A stretch of 64,000 nt of DNA from Domibacillus epiphyticus (GTDB lineage Bacteria > Bacillota > Bacilli > Bacillales > Domibacillaceae), in the NCBI RefSeq assembly GCF_001975785.1, contig NZ_MSFI01000002.1, positions 62,001-126,000 on the forward strand, written 5' to 3'. This document shows, piece after piece, positions 8,485 through 17,939 of this stretch. Under the pieces are notes generated by a model. That model ran no database searches, was not told where the DNA came from, and worked only from the letters and a program-made list of their open reading frames with translations. The position numbers were made by a program, and so were the translations under genes. How positions within the stretch are numbered: position 1 is the stretch's first letter; the number at the start of each line of letters is the position of its first letter.

Positions 8485-9360
8485 TCATTTTTCAGTTTTT
8501 ACCGCTCGACTTTGCCAGTTCACAAGGAATATTCCAATAAATATAAGCGCTCCCCCTGTTAACACGTATAAATGCAGCTGCTCATCGAGCAAAAGCCAGC
8601 CTGTCAACACACCAAAGAATGGAGCGAGAAACAAAAAAGCGCTTGTTTTACCCGGGTCACCTGTCTGCAGCAAGTAAAACCACCCTGCAAATTGCACAAT
8701 GGACGCCATAAATGCCAGCCATAGTAAAATAAACATCGAAGCTCCATTCACTTCAACAAATGGATCTTCAAGCAAGAAACTGCCCGCAAACAAAAATAAT
8801 CCCCCAAATAACATTTGATATGCTGTAAGCACCCACGTATCAAGACGAGGTGCTCCCCATGTTTTAATGAGCAGCGTTGCAATAGCCCAGGAAACAGCCG
8901 ACATAAATCCAAGCAACGTACCGATTTCGACGTCCAGGCGTCCGCCCATTGTAATAAAGACCCCTATCAGACCAAGTAACACACCGATCCACTGCAGCAG
9001 CCGATATCGTGTCCGAAAAATCAACGTTCCGAATACAACGACGAGCAATGGATTTGTAAACGTTAAAATCGCTGACTCCCCTGATGTAATCGTCCTCAAA
9101 CTTAAGAAAATACAGCCCATGACTGCCGCTGTTTGAAAAAAACCGATAGTCGCCATGTGCACCCATTGTTTTACCGTTTTCGGATGCGGACGTTTCATTA
9201 ACTTAACTGCCGCGGCCATCACGATCCCGGCAATCGTAAACCGGAATGCTATTAGCAGAAGAGGAGAAAAATAAGAGAGCCCTATTTTCCCGACTGCAAA
9301 CGACGATCCCATTAAAGCAGTTGTGACAACAACTAATAGCGCATAAATATATTTATTCAT
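8485..9360 (-). CDS. EamA/DMT-family transporter
   Basis: A 291-residue integral membrane protein with ten predicted helices arranged as two EamA repeats, the drug/metabolite transporter plan. Recognisable parts are GSSFAVGKIGLSYFSPLLL in repeat 1 and the late GVLTGWLLLDEQLHLYVLTG motif of repeat 2. The substrate is unknown. ATG at 9360 follows GGGGGATGCCTG; the longer upstream frame lacks a suitable site. It is monocistronic. Confidence 0.9.
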   Translation of the reverse strand: MNKYIYALLVVVTTALMGSSFAVGKIGLSYFSPLLLIAFRFTIAGIVMAAAVKLMKRPHPKTVKQWVHMATIGFFQTAAVMGCIFLSLRTITSGESAILTFTNPLLVVVFGTLIFRTRYRLLQWIGVLLGLIGVFITMGGRLDVEIGTLLGFMSAVSWAIATLLIKTWGAPRLDTWVLTAYQMLFGGLFLFAGSFLLEDPFVEVNGASMFILLWLAFMASIVQFAGWFYLLQTGDPGKTSAFLFLAPFFGVLTGWLLLDEQLHLYVLTGGALIFIGIFLVNWQSRAVKTEK

Positions 9361-9477
9361 CAGGCATCCCCCAAAAGACGTGCTCCCCTTTGATCTATTA
9401 TACAAAATTTTCCGAAGCATGACCTATCAAAAAAAACGTCCAGATTTATCTCAACAGCATGTGTTTTTTTGCCGCAT

Positions 9478-9510
9478 ATAAAAAAAGCTGTCTCATCAAG
9501 TGAGACAGCC
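9478..9510 (-). terminator. Terminator of the azoreductase gene
   Basis: Stem GGCTGTCTCA / TGAGACAGC on the minus strand is followed by about nine T, and begins 6 nt past the stop codon. Confidence 0.9.
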
Positions 9511-9516
9511 CAATAA

Positions 9517-10143
9517 TTAAAAGTTTAATACAGCTTCTTCTGCAGTTTTAATACCCGCATCAATAATTTCTTTTGAACGATCAGGGAACTGGTTGTGTCC
9601 TTCCACAACCACTGTTTGTACTTCTTGAATACCCCAGAAAGAAAGGACCGCTTTTACGTAATTGACAGCCATTTCAAGTGATTGCATAGGACCTTCTGAA
9701 TAAACGCCACCGCGTGCATTTAACAAAATTACCTTTTTATCCTTCAAAAGGCCAACCGGTCCTTCAGCTGTGTAGCTGAACGTTTTGCCAGCCTGATTTA
9801 AATAATCCAGGTACGTATGAAGAACAGCTGGAATCGTGAAGTTCCAAAGCGGGAATGCAATAACTACTTTATCTGCTGCCAAAAATTGATTCAAATATTT
9901 GTTCACAAGATCTGTAGCTGCTTTCTCGCCTTCAGTCAATTCCATTCCTTTTGACAGTTTGAACATGCCATTGATTTTGTCTGTATCGTAATAAGGCAGG
10001 TTTTCTGCAAAAAGATCCAACTCCGTAATTGTATCGGATGGATTTTCTTTTTTATAGCTGTCTAAAAATGCTTGATATAATTGAACGCTGACCGCCTGTT
10101 CGATCGGTCGCGAATTTGCTTTAACAAATAATACGTTTGCCAT
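9517..10143 (-). CDS. azoR: FMN-dependent NADH-azoreductase
   Basis: A 208-residue flavodoxin-like quinone/azo reductase of the AzoR/AcpD family. The N-terminal phosphate loop region is FVKANSRPIEQAVS. The FMN-binding core appears as FPLWNFTIPAVLHTYLDYL and the re-face loop as LLNARGGVYSEGP. It reduces quinones and azo dyes by two electrons using NADH. ATG at 10143 follows a GGAGG-type site. A MarR gene lies directly upstream on the same strand with a palindrome between them, the layout of redox-sensing MarR/DUF24 pairs. Confidence 0.93.
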   Translation of the reverse strand: MANVLFVKANSRPIEQAVSVQLYQAFLDSYKKENPSDTITELDLFAENLPYYDTDKINGMFKLSKGMELTEGEKAATDLVNKYLNQFLAADKVVIAFPLWNFTIPAVLHTYLDYLNQAGKTFSYTAEGPVGLLKDKKVILLNARGGVYSEGPMQSLEMAVNYVKAVLSFWGIQEVQTVVVEGHNQFPDRSKEIIDAGIKTAEEAVLNF

Positions 10144-10194
10144 TATAATTCCTCCATTTACTTTTTATAAAACAATAGTAGTTTATCACATATT

Positions 10195-10212
10195 TAGTTG
10201 TTATAGCAACTA
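10195..10212. promoter_or_regulatory. MarR-type operator upstream of azoR
   Basis: TAGTTGTTATAGCAACTA is an 18-bp palindrome with one mismatched pair, 52 bp upstream of the azoR start and just after the MarR gene. Confidence 0.5.
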
Positions 10213-10229
10213 TATGAATTAAAAATACC

Positions 10230-10655
10230 TCATTGTACATTTTGACGCATTTTCAGCAAAATACGGCTCATTTCCCTTAGTTCCTCTTCCGTAATATCTT
10301 TCGTAACCATACGATGAAACTCTTCCGTAATCGGAATGATTTCACACTCCAGTTTTTTGCCTTTATTCGTTAAGCACACATGCAGTGACCGGCGATCGGA
10401 TGGAGACATCGTCCGTTTAATAAATCCTTTTTGTTCAAGACTTCCCAGCATGCGCGTTACATTCGTTTTATCTTTATCAAGCTTCTCCGCAATTTCATTT
10501 TGCGTCAGTCCGTCTTTTTCCCAGAGAAGCATCATGATTAAATTTTGCTCAGGTGCAAGGTTAAAAGGAGCAAGCTTTTCCTTTACCCAGCTCGTCAGCT
10601 TTAAATCTGTTTGATGGATCGTGATACTTATATAGTCTGTTAACGATACTTTCAT
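10230..10655 (-). CDS. MarR-family regulator next to azoR
   Basis: A 141-residue winged-helix regulator. The recognition helix region is TQNEIAEKLDKDKTNVTRML and the wing is SPSDRRSLHVCLT. The chosen ATG at 10655 has AGGTG six bases upstream; the GTG at 10664 lies within that site. A single Cys in the wing could be redox-active, but this is only a possibility. The likely target is the downstream azoreductase gene, since an operator-like palindrome lies between the two. Confidence 0.88.
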   Translation of the reverse strand: MKVSLTDYISITIHQTDLKLTSWVKEKLAPFNLAPEQNLIMMLLWEKDGLTQNEIAEKLDKDKTNVTRMLGSLEQKGFIKRTMSPSDRRSLHVCLTNKGKKLECEIIPITEEFHRMVTKDITEEELREMSRILLKMRQNVQ

Positions 10656-10760
10656 CTTTATCACCTGCTTTCATCGACTGCATTATAGTGAAAAAATGGA
10701 AAACTGTCAATTATCTTAAAGACTGAAAAGCACATGGCCACTGCCGCTGCCATATGCTTT

Positions 10761-11312
10761 TCATTTTTCCTTATTGATTGATTTTTTCTTCTTCCACAAA
10801 ATAATTCCACTCCACATGTACATCAATGAAGCAATATAAAAGATGATATGAATCGTCAAAAAGTCAACCAGATAGCCTGTTAATATAATCGATGCTGCAG
10901 CGCCCACGGATGTCCAGAAATGATACCGGCCGATTTCTGCTCCTGCTGCTTTTTTCTCGACATTACGGGCGAGTGCGGTTTTCTCCGTATTTTTTTGAAC
11001 AGCTCCTAGAATGCCCATAATCACTTGTAATATATACACTTGCCACACTTCCATAACAAGTGGAAAGAAAAGGAGGATAATGGCCATTGACCAGGAATAA
11101 AACAACAGGAGGCTCCAGTCTCCGATCTGATCTGAAACTTTCCCAATAAGCGGGTAGGTGACAGCCGCCGTTAAGGTAAACAGTCCGTAAGCCCAGCCAA
11201 ACTGTGAATAGCTGTCCCCAACATTGCGCAGCAGCAAAATATAAAACGGAAAAATCATGCTGCTTGCCATGAAAATAATGCTCTGCGAAAAAACAAATTG
11301 TTGATAACTCAT
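10761..11312 (-). CDS. Half-size MFS-type membrane protein
   Basis: A 183-residue membrane protein with about five or six helices, half the usual MFS length. The MFS loop 2-3 signature is visible as GKVSDQIGDWSLL. The start overlaps the stop of the upstream FAD oxidoreductase gene by 4 bp (ATGA), so the two are coupled. It ends cleanly after a Lys-rich tail with no sign of a lost second half. It may work as a dimer or as an accessory membrane protein; this is unproven. Confidence 0.75.
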   Translation of the reverse strand: MSYQQFVFSQSIIFMASSMIFPFYILLLRNVGDSYSQFGWAYGLFTLTAAVTYPLIGKVSDQIGDWSLLLFYSWSMAIILLFFPLVMEVWQVYILQVIMGILGAVQKNTEKTALARNVEKKAAGAEIGRYHFWTSVGAAASIILTGYLVDFLTIHIIFYIASLMYMWSGIILWKKKKSINKEK

Positions 11313-12748
11313 CGACCGTACTCCTCATAAAAATAGTTGGTGAACCTTTTATTCGGATCGTATGCTTCTTTCTTTTCAAAAAAAGTATTCACAAGCGGGT
11401 ATGCTTCCTTCAGCTGCTCTTTTGTTGGATAGGGGAAATAAGGCAGATAATAGCTTCCGTTATGTTCCAGCGTAACATCAATCATATTTTGGACAACGGC
11501 TGCATTTTTCTTTATTTCCAGTTCTGAACGGCCTTGATTAATGAGAAGAACGAGCGCAAACATGTCTTCTTTCGCATATGATAATACGGCTTGATCGCTA
11601 TCGCTTTTTTCTACATATCGGATTGTAATATTCAACAAATTAAAATCATCTTCTTTTTCAAGCATGTCCCTGAGACCGTCTATATAGCTGGAGAACTCAT
11701 CGACTGGAACAAAGTATTCCTGCAGTACTTCTGTCCGCCCGCCGCTTTCATAATCCATAAAATCAGTATCGGACCGCATGACATTATTTCTTGTCTCGAA
11801 TGCTCCTTTATCACGTTCCATATATTTTTTTTGCACGTCCCAAAATATGTTTTTCCCCCAATCACTGTATCGGGACAAGCCAAGAAAAAATTTGGGGATT
11901 GCAACAAAGCTGTCTTCTTTTAATGTATTGTACTTCAACAGGTCCTGCTGATTGTCAGCATGTACATAATCAGTCACGTACATTTCTCGCAAAAACGTTT
12001 CCGGTGCTACTGAGATACGGGCCAAATGCATTTTAACATCCGGGTTTTCTTTTACTTCTTTTTCGAAATAAGCGCTATACTTGTTATAATCCATTGTGCT
12101 GGTTTTCTTTTTATATAGTTCGTCATCCGTTAGGTGAAGTGTGACATCTAAAATAACTCCGAACAGACCATATCCACCAATAACGTAAGGAAAAAGATCC
12201 TCATTCTCCTGTCTGCTGACATTGATAATCTCACCGTCAGGAGTCAGCAATCGAAACGATTCCACTGTGTCAATAAGTGAATCATTTCGAATATCCCGCC
12301 CATGCACATTTACACTCAACGATCCGCCAATTGTAAAAATATTTTGCGACTGCATCACTTTTACGGCCAGCCCGTATGGATTCACATGCCGTTGAATGTC
12401 ATCCCATGTCGCGCCGCTTTGTACGGTTATTTTCTTTTTGTTAGGATCAAATGCAATAATTTTATTGTATGGCTTCATATCAATCATGACAGCATCCGGA
12501 TAATACGTATGTCCACCCTGGCTGTGCTGCATACCTGCAATCGTCAGCTTGTCGTTTGTTTCTTTCGCTTTTGTCACAATCTTTTTCAATGATTCTTTCC
12601 CGTCCGCCGGTTCAATCCTTTTCACAGCAGCCGGTAATAACCGCCCTGCATCCTCGACAACTGGCCGGGAATGTGAAAGCTGACTTAAATAGACCGAGCT
12701 TCCAAATACCAGAACATAAATAAGCAAAAACACGATCAATTTCTTCAC
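11309..12748 (-). CDS. Membrane-anchored FAD-binding oxidoreductase (FAD_binding_4)
   Basis: A 479-residue protein with an N-terminal hydrophobic anchor (LIVFLLIYVLVFGSSVYL) and a PCMH-type FAD domain. Typical parts are IAGMQHSQGGHTYYPDAVMI, VQSGATWDDIQRHV and TIGGSLSVNVHGRD. The nearest known architecture is the sugar-lactone/alditol oxidase branch. The C-terminal half is the substrate domain. It heads a two-gene unit with the half-size MFS protein. The substrate is not evident. Confidence 0.87.
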   Translation of the reverse strand: MKKLIVFLLIYVLVFGSSVYLSQLSHSRPVVEDAGRLLPAAVKRIEPADGKESLKKIVTKAKETNDKLTIAGMQHSQGGHTYYPDAVMIDMKPYNKIIAFDPNKKKITVQSGATWDDIQRHVNPYGLAVKVMQSQNIFTIGGSLSVNVHGRDIRNDSLIDTVESFRLLTPDGEIINVSRQENEDLFPYVIGGYGLFGVILDVTLHLTDDELYKKKTSTMDYNKYSAYFEKEVKENPDVKMHLARISVAPETFLREMYVTDYVHADNQQDLLKYNTLKEDSFVAIPKFFLGLSRYSDWGKNIFWDVQKKYMERDKGAFETRNNVMRSDTDFMDYESGGRTEVLQEYFVPVDEFSSYIDGLRDMLEKEDDFNLLNITIRYVEKSDSDQAVLSYAKEDMFALVLLINQGRSELEIKKNAAVVQNMIDVTLEHNGSYYLPYFPYPTKEQLKEAYPLVNTFFEKKEAYDPNKRFTNYFYEEYGR

Positions 12749-12765
12749 AGTTTCACTCCTTTGTA

Positions 12766-12822
12766 AAAAAGAGACACACGATCTATTACATTTATTGTAA
12801 TTGATCGTGTGCCTCTTTTTCT
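12766..12822 (-). terminator. Terminator of adeC
   Basis: A long stem (GAGGCACACGATCAATTACA against TGTAATAGATCGTGTGTCTC on the minus strand) with loop ATAAA is flanked by T runs on both strands. Its core recurs in the hairpin at 30,840-30,886. Confidence 0.82.
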
Positions 12823-12911
12823 ACTTTATTAAGATGAAACAATTATCACAATTGTTCAAGTCTGCCATGTCCGGCTTTTTATGTCTATCAGCTGAACCCG
12901 CTATATAGGCT

Positions 12912-14636
12912 TTATGCTTTTAAACCAACTCCAATATGCTGAAATGAGTCAACATCAAATAATCCTTGATCAGTCAGCTTTAAGCTCGGGATAACCGGCA
13001 GGCATAAAAAAGATAAAATCATAAAAATGTTTTGCGTCTCCTCTGATAAACTAGAAAGCTTCTCATGCAACTGATGCAGCTCTTTCACCACTTCTTCATA
13101 TGGCTTTTCCGACATAATGCCGCCGACACGGAGCGGAACAGACGCGAGCACCTGCCCTTTGTCTGCAATCACTAATCCGCCCTGCATCTGTTCAATCGCT
13201 TCTATCGCCACGAGCATATCTTCATCGTTTGTTCCGGCAACGACAAGATTATGGGAATCATGTGCAACAGTTGACGCGATAGCACCGCTTTTCAACTTCA
13301 AGCCTTTTACAATCCCGACTCCTACACTGCCCGTCGCATGATGCCTTTCACATACCGCGATTTTCAGCTGATCTCGCACTACATCTGCTTCAAAAAAACC
13401 TTCGTTTATCTTCACGTCTTCAATCAATTTATTTGTTATTAATTTCCCGGGCAATACTTCTATAATCATTGCTTTTTGACCGTCTTGCAGGGGAATTTCT
13501 AATGATCGTTTGTCTACTTTCTTCATCTTGACCGATTCTTTCACAAGCGCAGGAATCTCAGCATGTTTCGCTTGCAGAGTGTTCAAATCAACCACTTTTC
13601 CGTTTTTCACAATTGTCGAAGGACGCAGCTCATTTAAATTTTCCACAATTAATACATCAGCTGAATATCCCGGTGCAATTGCCCCTTTATCCTTCAGCTG
13701 ATGGCACACTGCATTATTAAGGGTTGCCATTTGAATAGCGATTAGAGGATCAAGCCCGTTTTTAATAGCTAGACGTGCTGCATAATTTACTGTTCCTTCT
13801 TCCGCCAGCTCGTCCAAGTGCTTATCATCCGTGCAAAACGAAAACCGTGTGCTGTTCCGCTCAGTAATGGCGGGCAAAATCGCCAGCAAATCTTTAGCAG
13901 CCGAACCCTCTCTAACAAGGACGTGGATGCCCCGGCGAACACGGTCTTTTGCTTCATTTGCTGTCACCGCTTCATGATCGTTCCGGATCAACGCCGCACT
14001 GTAAACGTTTAATGCATCAGTTGACAGCCCGGCAGCATGTCCATCCACCGTCAAGCCATGTTCAATGGTCATCGAGATTTTTTCCAGCATTTCATTATCT
14101 GCTTGAAGTACAGAAGGATAATCCATCACTTCAGCGAGACCAATGACGTTTTGATGTGAAAGAAACGGGCGCAAGTCATCTGCCTTCAATGCAGCTCCAT
14201 TTTGTTCAAATGGCGTCGCCGGTACACAAGAAGGCATCTTCATCATTATATCAATTTCCGCATACTTGGAATCTTGCAGCATATATTGAATGCCTTCCGC
14301 TCCCGCAATATTGGCAATTTCATGAGGGTCCGTTATCACAGTTGTCACGCCGTGTTTTAAGAGCGCCCTTGAGAATTCAGCCGGCGTGACCATCGTCGAT
14401 TCAATATGAATGTGGCCATCAATAAAACCTGGCATCACATATTTGCCTGCTGCATTAATAATCGTTTTCCCTTCTTTATATGTACCAATCCCAATGATGT
14501 ATCCATCTTTAACCGCAACATCTGCTTCGTACGTTTCAAGCGAAAACACATCAACAATCAATCCATTTTGTATAATGATATCCGCTTCCTCAGGATGCTG
14601 TGCTGTATGAATAAATGTTTTTAGTGATTGAATCAT
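12912..14636 (-). CDS. adeC: Adenine deaminase
   Basis: A 574-residue amidohydrolase converting adenine to hypoxanthine and ammonia in purine salvage. The metal-binding motif is GHIHIEST near residue 85, followed by DPHEIANIAG and the later GHAAGLS and CTDDKHLDEL. Length and C-terminal domain match B. subtilis AdeC. The ATG at 14636 is preceded by AAGGATTATTG; the longer frame lacks a proper site. It is divergent from an MFS gene. Confidence 0.96.
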   Translation of the reverse strand: MIQSLKTFIHTAQHPEEADIIIQNGLIVDVFSLETYEADVAVKDGYIIGIGTYKEGKTIINAAGKYVMPGFIDGHIHIESTMVTPAEFSRALLKHGVTTVITDPHEIANIAGAEGIQYMLQDSKYAEIDIMMKMPSCVPATPFEQNGAALKADDLRPFLSHQNVIGLAEVMDYPSVLQADNEMLEKISMTIEHGLTVDGHAAGLSTDALNVYSAALIRNDHEAVTANEAKDRVRRGIHVLVREGSAAKDLLAILPAITERNSTRFSFCTDDKHLDELAEEGTVNYAARLAIKNGLDPLIAIQMATLNNAVCHQLKDKGAIAPGYSADVLIVENLNELRPSTIVKNGKVVDLNTLQAKHAEIPALVKESVKMKKVDKRSLEIPLQDGQKAMIIEVLPGKLITNKLIEDVKINEGFFEADVVRDQLKIAVCERHHATGSVGVGIVKGLKLKSGAIASTVAHDSHNLVVAGTNDEDMLVAIEAIEQMQGGLVIADKGQVLASVPLRVGGIMSEKPYEEVVKELHQLHEKLSSLSEETQNIFMILSFLCLPVIPSLKLTDQGLFDVDSFQHIGVGLKA

Positions 14637-14789
14637 CAATAATCCTTCTTTCGTATCCAGCATTTTTCATAGTGTATAGCATAGCTTTACAAATTCAAAC
14701 TAATATTGCCCGGGTTCATCAAAGTTGACACCTGTACAGTCTGTAACAGATGATGGAATTATCCAATTCGTTTAAAGGGTGCTACGTTC

Positions 14790-15923
14790 ATGCGCAAATT
14801 CATCTATATCATTGTCTTTTTTTCATTTTTTGATTTATTTACACAGCTGCCGATTATGAGCCCCTTCGCTGAATCACTTGGCGCAGCGCCGTTTCTGACC
14901 GGTTTCATCGTCGGCATGTACTCGTTTTCCAATACGATAGGAAACATCCTATCCGGTTTTATAACCGATAGAAAAGGACCTTTTATTGTTCTTGTCTCAG
15001 GTTTGTTCGCTGCCAGCATCTCCTTGTTCCTGTATAATGCCGCTGACAATGCATGGGTGCTTTTGGTCATCCGTTTTGTTCACGGTTTAATGGCTGGTTT
15101 CATCACACCGGCGGCTTTCACGTATCTCGCCAATGCCACAGCAAATGAGAAAAAAGGAAAAGGGGCGGCGATTTCCGGTGCATTCGTCGGTCTTGCAGCT
15201 ATTATTGGGCCGGCATTCAGCGGTATTATCGCCAGCCGGACAAGTGAGACAACTGTTTTGACGGTAAACGCAGTTATTATGCTATTGCTCGGGGTGCTGG
15301 CCGTTTATTTTCTGCGCGCCAATATCGAGGCAGCCCCACGTCAAAAGGATGCACCAGCGGGAATATTTCGCCATCCTGATGTATTAAAAGCTTTTACCGG
15401 CGCTTTTCTGCTTATGTTTTCGCAAGGTGTAATGGCGTATATGCTTCCTCTTAAAGTCATTCACCTCGGCTATGATACAAAAACAAGCGGGCTGCTTTTA
15501 AGCACATTCGGCATCGTCGCCATTCTCGTCTTTTTACTGCCGACAAACCGCCTGTTTGATGTTTTAAAACCCGTTCATACTTTTTCATTCGGGATTGCGA
15601 TGATGGGATCAAGCCTCATTTTACTCGGGCAAGCAGCGAGCCCCGGAGCACTTTATTTCTTGATGGGACTGTATGGGGTTGGATTCGCTTTTTTATTCCC
15701 GTCCATCAATTCATTGCTGGTCGGCGCCGTTGAACCGGGACAGCGCGGCAAAGCATACGGGTACTTTTACGCCTTCTTCTCTCTCGGTGTTGTCGCAGGT
15801 TCGGGCGTCACCGGACTGCTCGCGCTGTCCGCATCCGGCGGCTTTCTTTTGACAGGACTTATTCTTATCTCCGCGGCCATTTTTGTAACAATTCATTACT
15901 TTTTAAAAACGGATGCGACGTGA
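14790..15923 (+). CDS. MFS transporter
   Basis: A 377-residue protein with twelve predicted helices. The loop 2-3 MFS motif is GFITDRKGPFIVLVSG. Helix 5 carries a Gly/Pro-rich GLAAIIGPAFSGI (motif C-like, typical of antiporters). It has no large loops and the substrate is unknown. ATG at 14790 has a weak AAAGGGTG site. The neighbouring adeC promoter lies in the same 150-bp divergent region. Confidence 0.88.
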   Translation: MRKFIYIIVFFSFFDLFTQLPIMSPFAESLGAAPFLTGFIVGMYSFSNTIGNILSGFITDRKGPFIVLVSGLFAASISLFLYNAADNAWVLLVIRFVHGLMAGFITPAAFTYLANATANEKKGKGAAISGAFVGLAAIIGPAFSGIIASRTSETTVLTVNAVIMLLLGVLAVYFLRANIEAAPRQKDAPAGIFRHPDVLKAFTGAFLLMFSQGVMAYMLPLKVIHLGYDTKTSGLLLSTFGIVAILVFLLPTNRLFDVLKPVHTFSFGIAMMGSSLILLGQAASPGALYFLMGLYGVGFAFLFPSINSLLVGAVEPGQRGKAYGYFYAFFSLGVVAGSGVTGLLALSASGGFLLTGLILISAAIFVTIHYFLKTDAT

Positions 15924-16005
15924 CACTTTCTTAAAGTCTTGTTTTAAACCTTGTAAAAAAGGCTACTTTAATAAGACAACACTCTTTATTTAGGAGGCAA
16001 AAAAA

Positions 16006-16398
16006 ATGAGTTCGATTGTATTATTTGACGGTGAATGCAACTTTTGTGATTCCAGTGTGCAATTTATTATAAAACGCGATTCCAAGGGATATTTTCACTT
16101 TGCCTCATTGCAGAGCGATGTTGGGCGGAAGCTGATAAAAGAATATAACGTGTCTGAAGACGTGGATAGCATTATGCTGGTCGAAAATGGGAAGGCGTAT
16201 TTTAAATCAGCGGCTGCATTGCGTATTTCCAGACATTTAGCCGGCGGATGGAAGTTATTTTATGCCTTAATGGTTGTCCCGAGCCCAATCCGCAACCTAT
16301 TGTATGACTTTATTGCACGAAACCGCTACAAGTGGTTCGGAAAGAAGGAGGACCATTGCATGCTGCCCTCGCCTGATGTCCGTAAACGATTTTTATAA
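16006..16398 (+). CDS. DCC-family thiol-disulfide oxidoreductase-like protein (YuxK type)
   Basis: A 130-residue DUF393/DCC protein. The family name motif is FDGECNFCD, an N-terminal DxxCxxC, followed by the conserved FASLQS and DSIMLVENGKAYFKSAAALRI. The fold is predicted to be thioredoxin-like. Physiological partners are unknown. TTAGGAGGCAAAAAAA precedes ATG. It is monocistronic and ends at its own terminator. Confidence 0.9.
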   Translation: MSSIVLFDGECNFCDSSVQFIIKRDSKGYFHFASLQSDVGRKLIKEYNVSEDVDSIMLVENGKAYFKSAAALRISRHLAGGWKLFYALMVVPSPIRNLLYDFIARNRYKWFGKKEDHCMLPSPDVRKRFL

Positions 16399-16410
16399 AG
16401 ACGATTAGCA

Positions 16411-16438
16411 CCCTTTCCTGTCCCAGGAAAGGGTTTTT
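16411..16438 (+). terminator. Terminator of the DCC-family gene
   Basis: Stem CCCTTTCCTG / CAGGAAAGGG with loop TCC, then TTTTT. Confidence 0.9.
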
Positions 16439-16548
16439 GCCTGGTATTATCTTCTGACAATCTCGTGAACGCGGCAGGAAAAAGATGAATTTCCCCCTCA
16501 ATTCAGTTATGTTTAAAAGAACAACACTTTGTTCTTCGGGAGGAAAAT

Positions 16549-16851
16549 ATGCTTAAAACTACGATTGGCAAACTGCGTTTTATGGGGTATTTCGAAGGCA
16601 TCTCGCTTCTTGTCCTTCTTTTTATTGCGATGCCGTTGAAGTACTGGTTTAATATCCCACAAGCCGTCAGTATTGTCGGAGCCATTCACGGGGCATTGTT
16701 TATTACATATTGTATTGTCATTGCTTATGTGACGATCAAAACACGGTGGAACTTAATCTGGCCGCTTCTTTCTGTCGCTGTCGCCTTCATCCCATTCGGC
16801 AACTTTATCTTAGACAAAAAACTGCACAAACTTGAAAAAACATATGGATAA
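16549..16851 (+). CDS. DUF3817 membrane protein (YdzA-like)
   Basis: A 100-residue protein with three hydrophobic segments and the DUF3817 pattern: GKLRFMGYFEGISLLVLLFIAM, then GAIHGALFI, then FIPFGNFILDKKL. The length is typical. GGGAGGAAAAT precedes ATG. It is flanked by terminators on both sides, so it is transcribed alone. No function is established for the family. Confidence 0.88.
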   Translation: MLKTTIGKLRFMGYFEGISLLVLLFIAMPLKYWFNIPQAVSIVGAIHGALFITYCIVIAYVTIKTRWNLIWPLLSVAVAFIPFGNFILDKKLHKLEKTYG

Positions 16852-16854
16852 AAC

Positions 16855-16888
16855 AAAGCAGTCCGGTTCAGACACCGGACTGCTTTTT
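16855..16888 (+). terminator. Terminator of the DUF3817 gene
   Basis: Stem AAAGCAGTCCGGT / ACCGGACTGCTTT followed by T residues. Confidence 0.9.
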
Positions 16889-16960
16889 CTTCATTATGAA
16901 ACCACAGAATACTATCGCAATAAAAAGTCCAACCTTAGGGACAGAACTTCCAATTAACAT
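16868..16960 (-). CDS. Possible 30-residue membrane peptide
   Basis: ATG at 16960 follows GAGGAG closely, and the frame codes one hydrophobic helix (VGLFIAIVFCGFIMKKK) ending inside the terminator stem. It may be a small protein or a chance frame. The rest of the gap up to 17183 shows no other gene. Confidence 0.2.
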   Translation of the reverse strand: MLIGSSVPKVGLFIAIVFCGFIMKKKQSGV

Positions 16961-17183
16961 GTTCTCCTCACTAACGTTCGGTACGGTCTTAAAACTGCTG
17001 ATCCGGCATGTGATAAAACTTTTTCGTCTGAGCTGGAGACGTTGCATTCAATGTTGCAGACCCAGCCGATGCTTCGGGCAGCAAGTTCGGTTGTTAATTT
17101 TTCAAAAAAAGGAAAATTATGTTGGCATCAAATTGTATAAATGATATTCTAATAAAGCAGTTAAAAGAAGATGGAGTGGAAAA

Positions 17184-17657
17184 ATGACTAGAACTCTAAA
17201 TTTGATTTCAGCACTTGGAGCTACATTAGTTTTTGCATTAATCTATGCACATGGATTTTTCTTAGGGGGATTTACAACCGATAGCTGGAATGGTAATGGA
17301 TACAGTTTGTACGGCTATGTATTCAGCACGCTTGTTGTAACTGCTTTAGTAACCTTGATATGTATGGCCGCATATGGACTTGAGATTCTTTTATTTAAGG
17401 CCGTTTCATTTAAGCATAAAAAAAGGGCAGGATTAGTTTTTTATCTGTTTATAGGGATAGCAGTAGGTGCCGGCTTATCTTTATTCTATCTCCCTTTTGA
17501 TGAATTCTCGTACTTTTTAACAACCGCCACTGTTCTAACTACTGTAGGCTCAATCCTTTTTTATCTCATTAAAACATTCGTAAATTCTGCAGTTCTCAAA
17601 AAAATATTAGCTTTTTCTCCGGTAGTAGCTATTGTTTTGTTGTATGTATTAAATTAA
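17184..17657 (+). CDS. Conserved-looking four-helix membrane protein, unknown
   Basis: A 157-residue hydrophobic protein with four predicted membrane helices at about 5-28, 45-70, 85-105 and 115-155, and short polar loops. ATGGAGTGGAAAA precedes the ATG. I do not recognise a family. It has no operon partner: the DUF3817 terminator lies upstream and a field of relics downstream. Base use is more AT-rich than in its left-hand neighbours. Confidence 0.65.
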   Translation: MTRTLNLISALGATLVFALIYAHGFFLGGFTTDSWNGNGYSLYGYVFSTLVVTALVTLICMAAYGLEILLFKAVSFKHKKRAGLVFYLFIGIAVGAGLSLFYLPFDEFSYFLTTATVLTTVGSILFYLIKTFVNSAVLKKILAFSPVVAIVLLYVLN

Positions 17658-17750
17658 CTGTTTAATCTTTTAAAATTTAAGTGACATAAATTAAATGGCT
17701 AGAAAGAAAATTATTGTTGGCCCCTGATTTGTTGCCAGCAGTTGCAAAAA

Positions 17751-17939
17751 CTACCTGTGATATGCACCATTATATCTTCTATGGCAATTATATGCAGCTA
17801 CGTATTTTGTGAAATCTCTGGCTAGAGAGGTAGGAGACCAACCACCTGCATACGGCTTTGTACGATGGCAGCCACCAGCCATAACGTCAGGCCAGAATTT
17901 AGCTGTAGTATAGGAAACGTTATCTCTTCTAGTTATCAT
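17751..17939 (-). CDS. Doubtful 62-residue ORF
   Basis: An open frame starting with ATG at 17939 without a ribosome binding site. It overlaps the end of a frameshifted TPR lipoprotein relic. It contains two Cys and many aromatic residues (for example GGCHRTKPYAGGW). It could be the continuation of the relic in another frame or an unrelated small gene. I do not recognise it. Confidence 0.25.
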   Translation of the reverse strand: MITRRDNVSYTTAKFWPDVMAGGCHRTKPYAGGWSPTSLARDFTKYVAAYNCHRRYNGAYHR

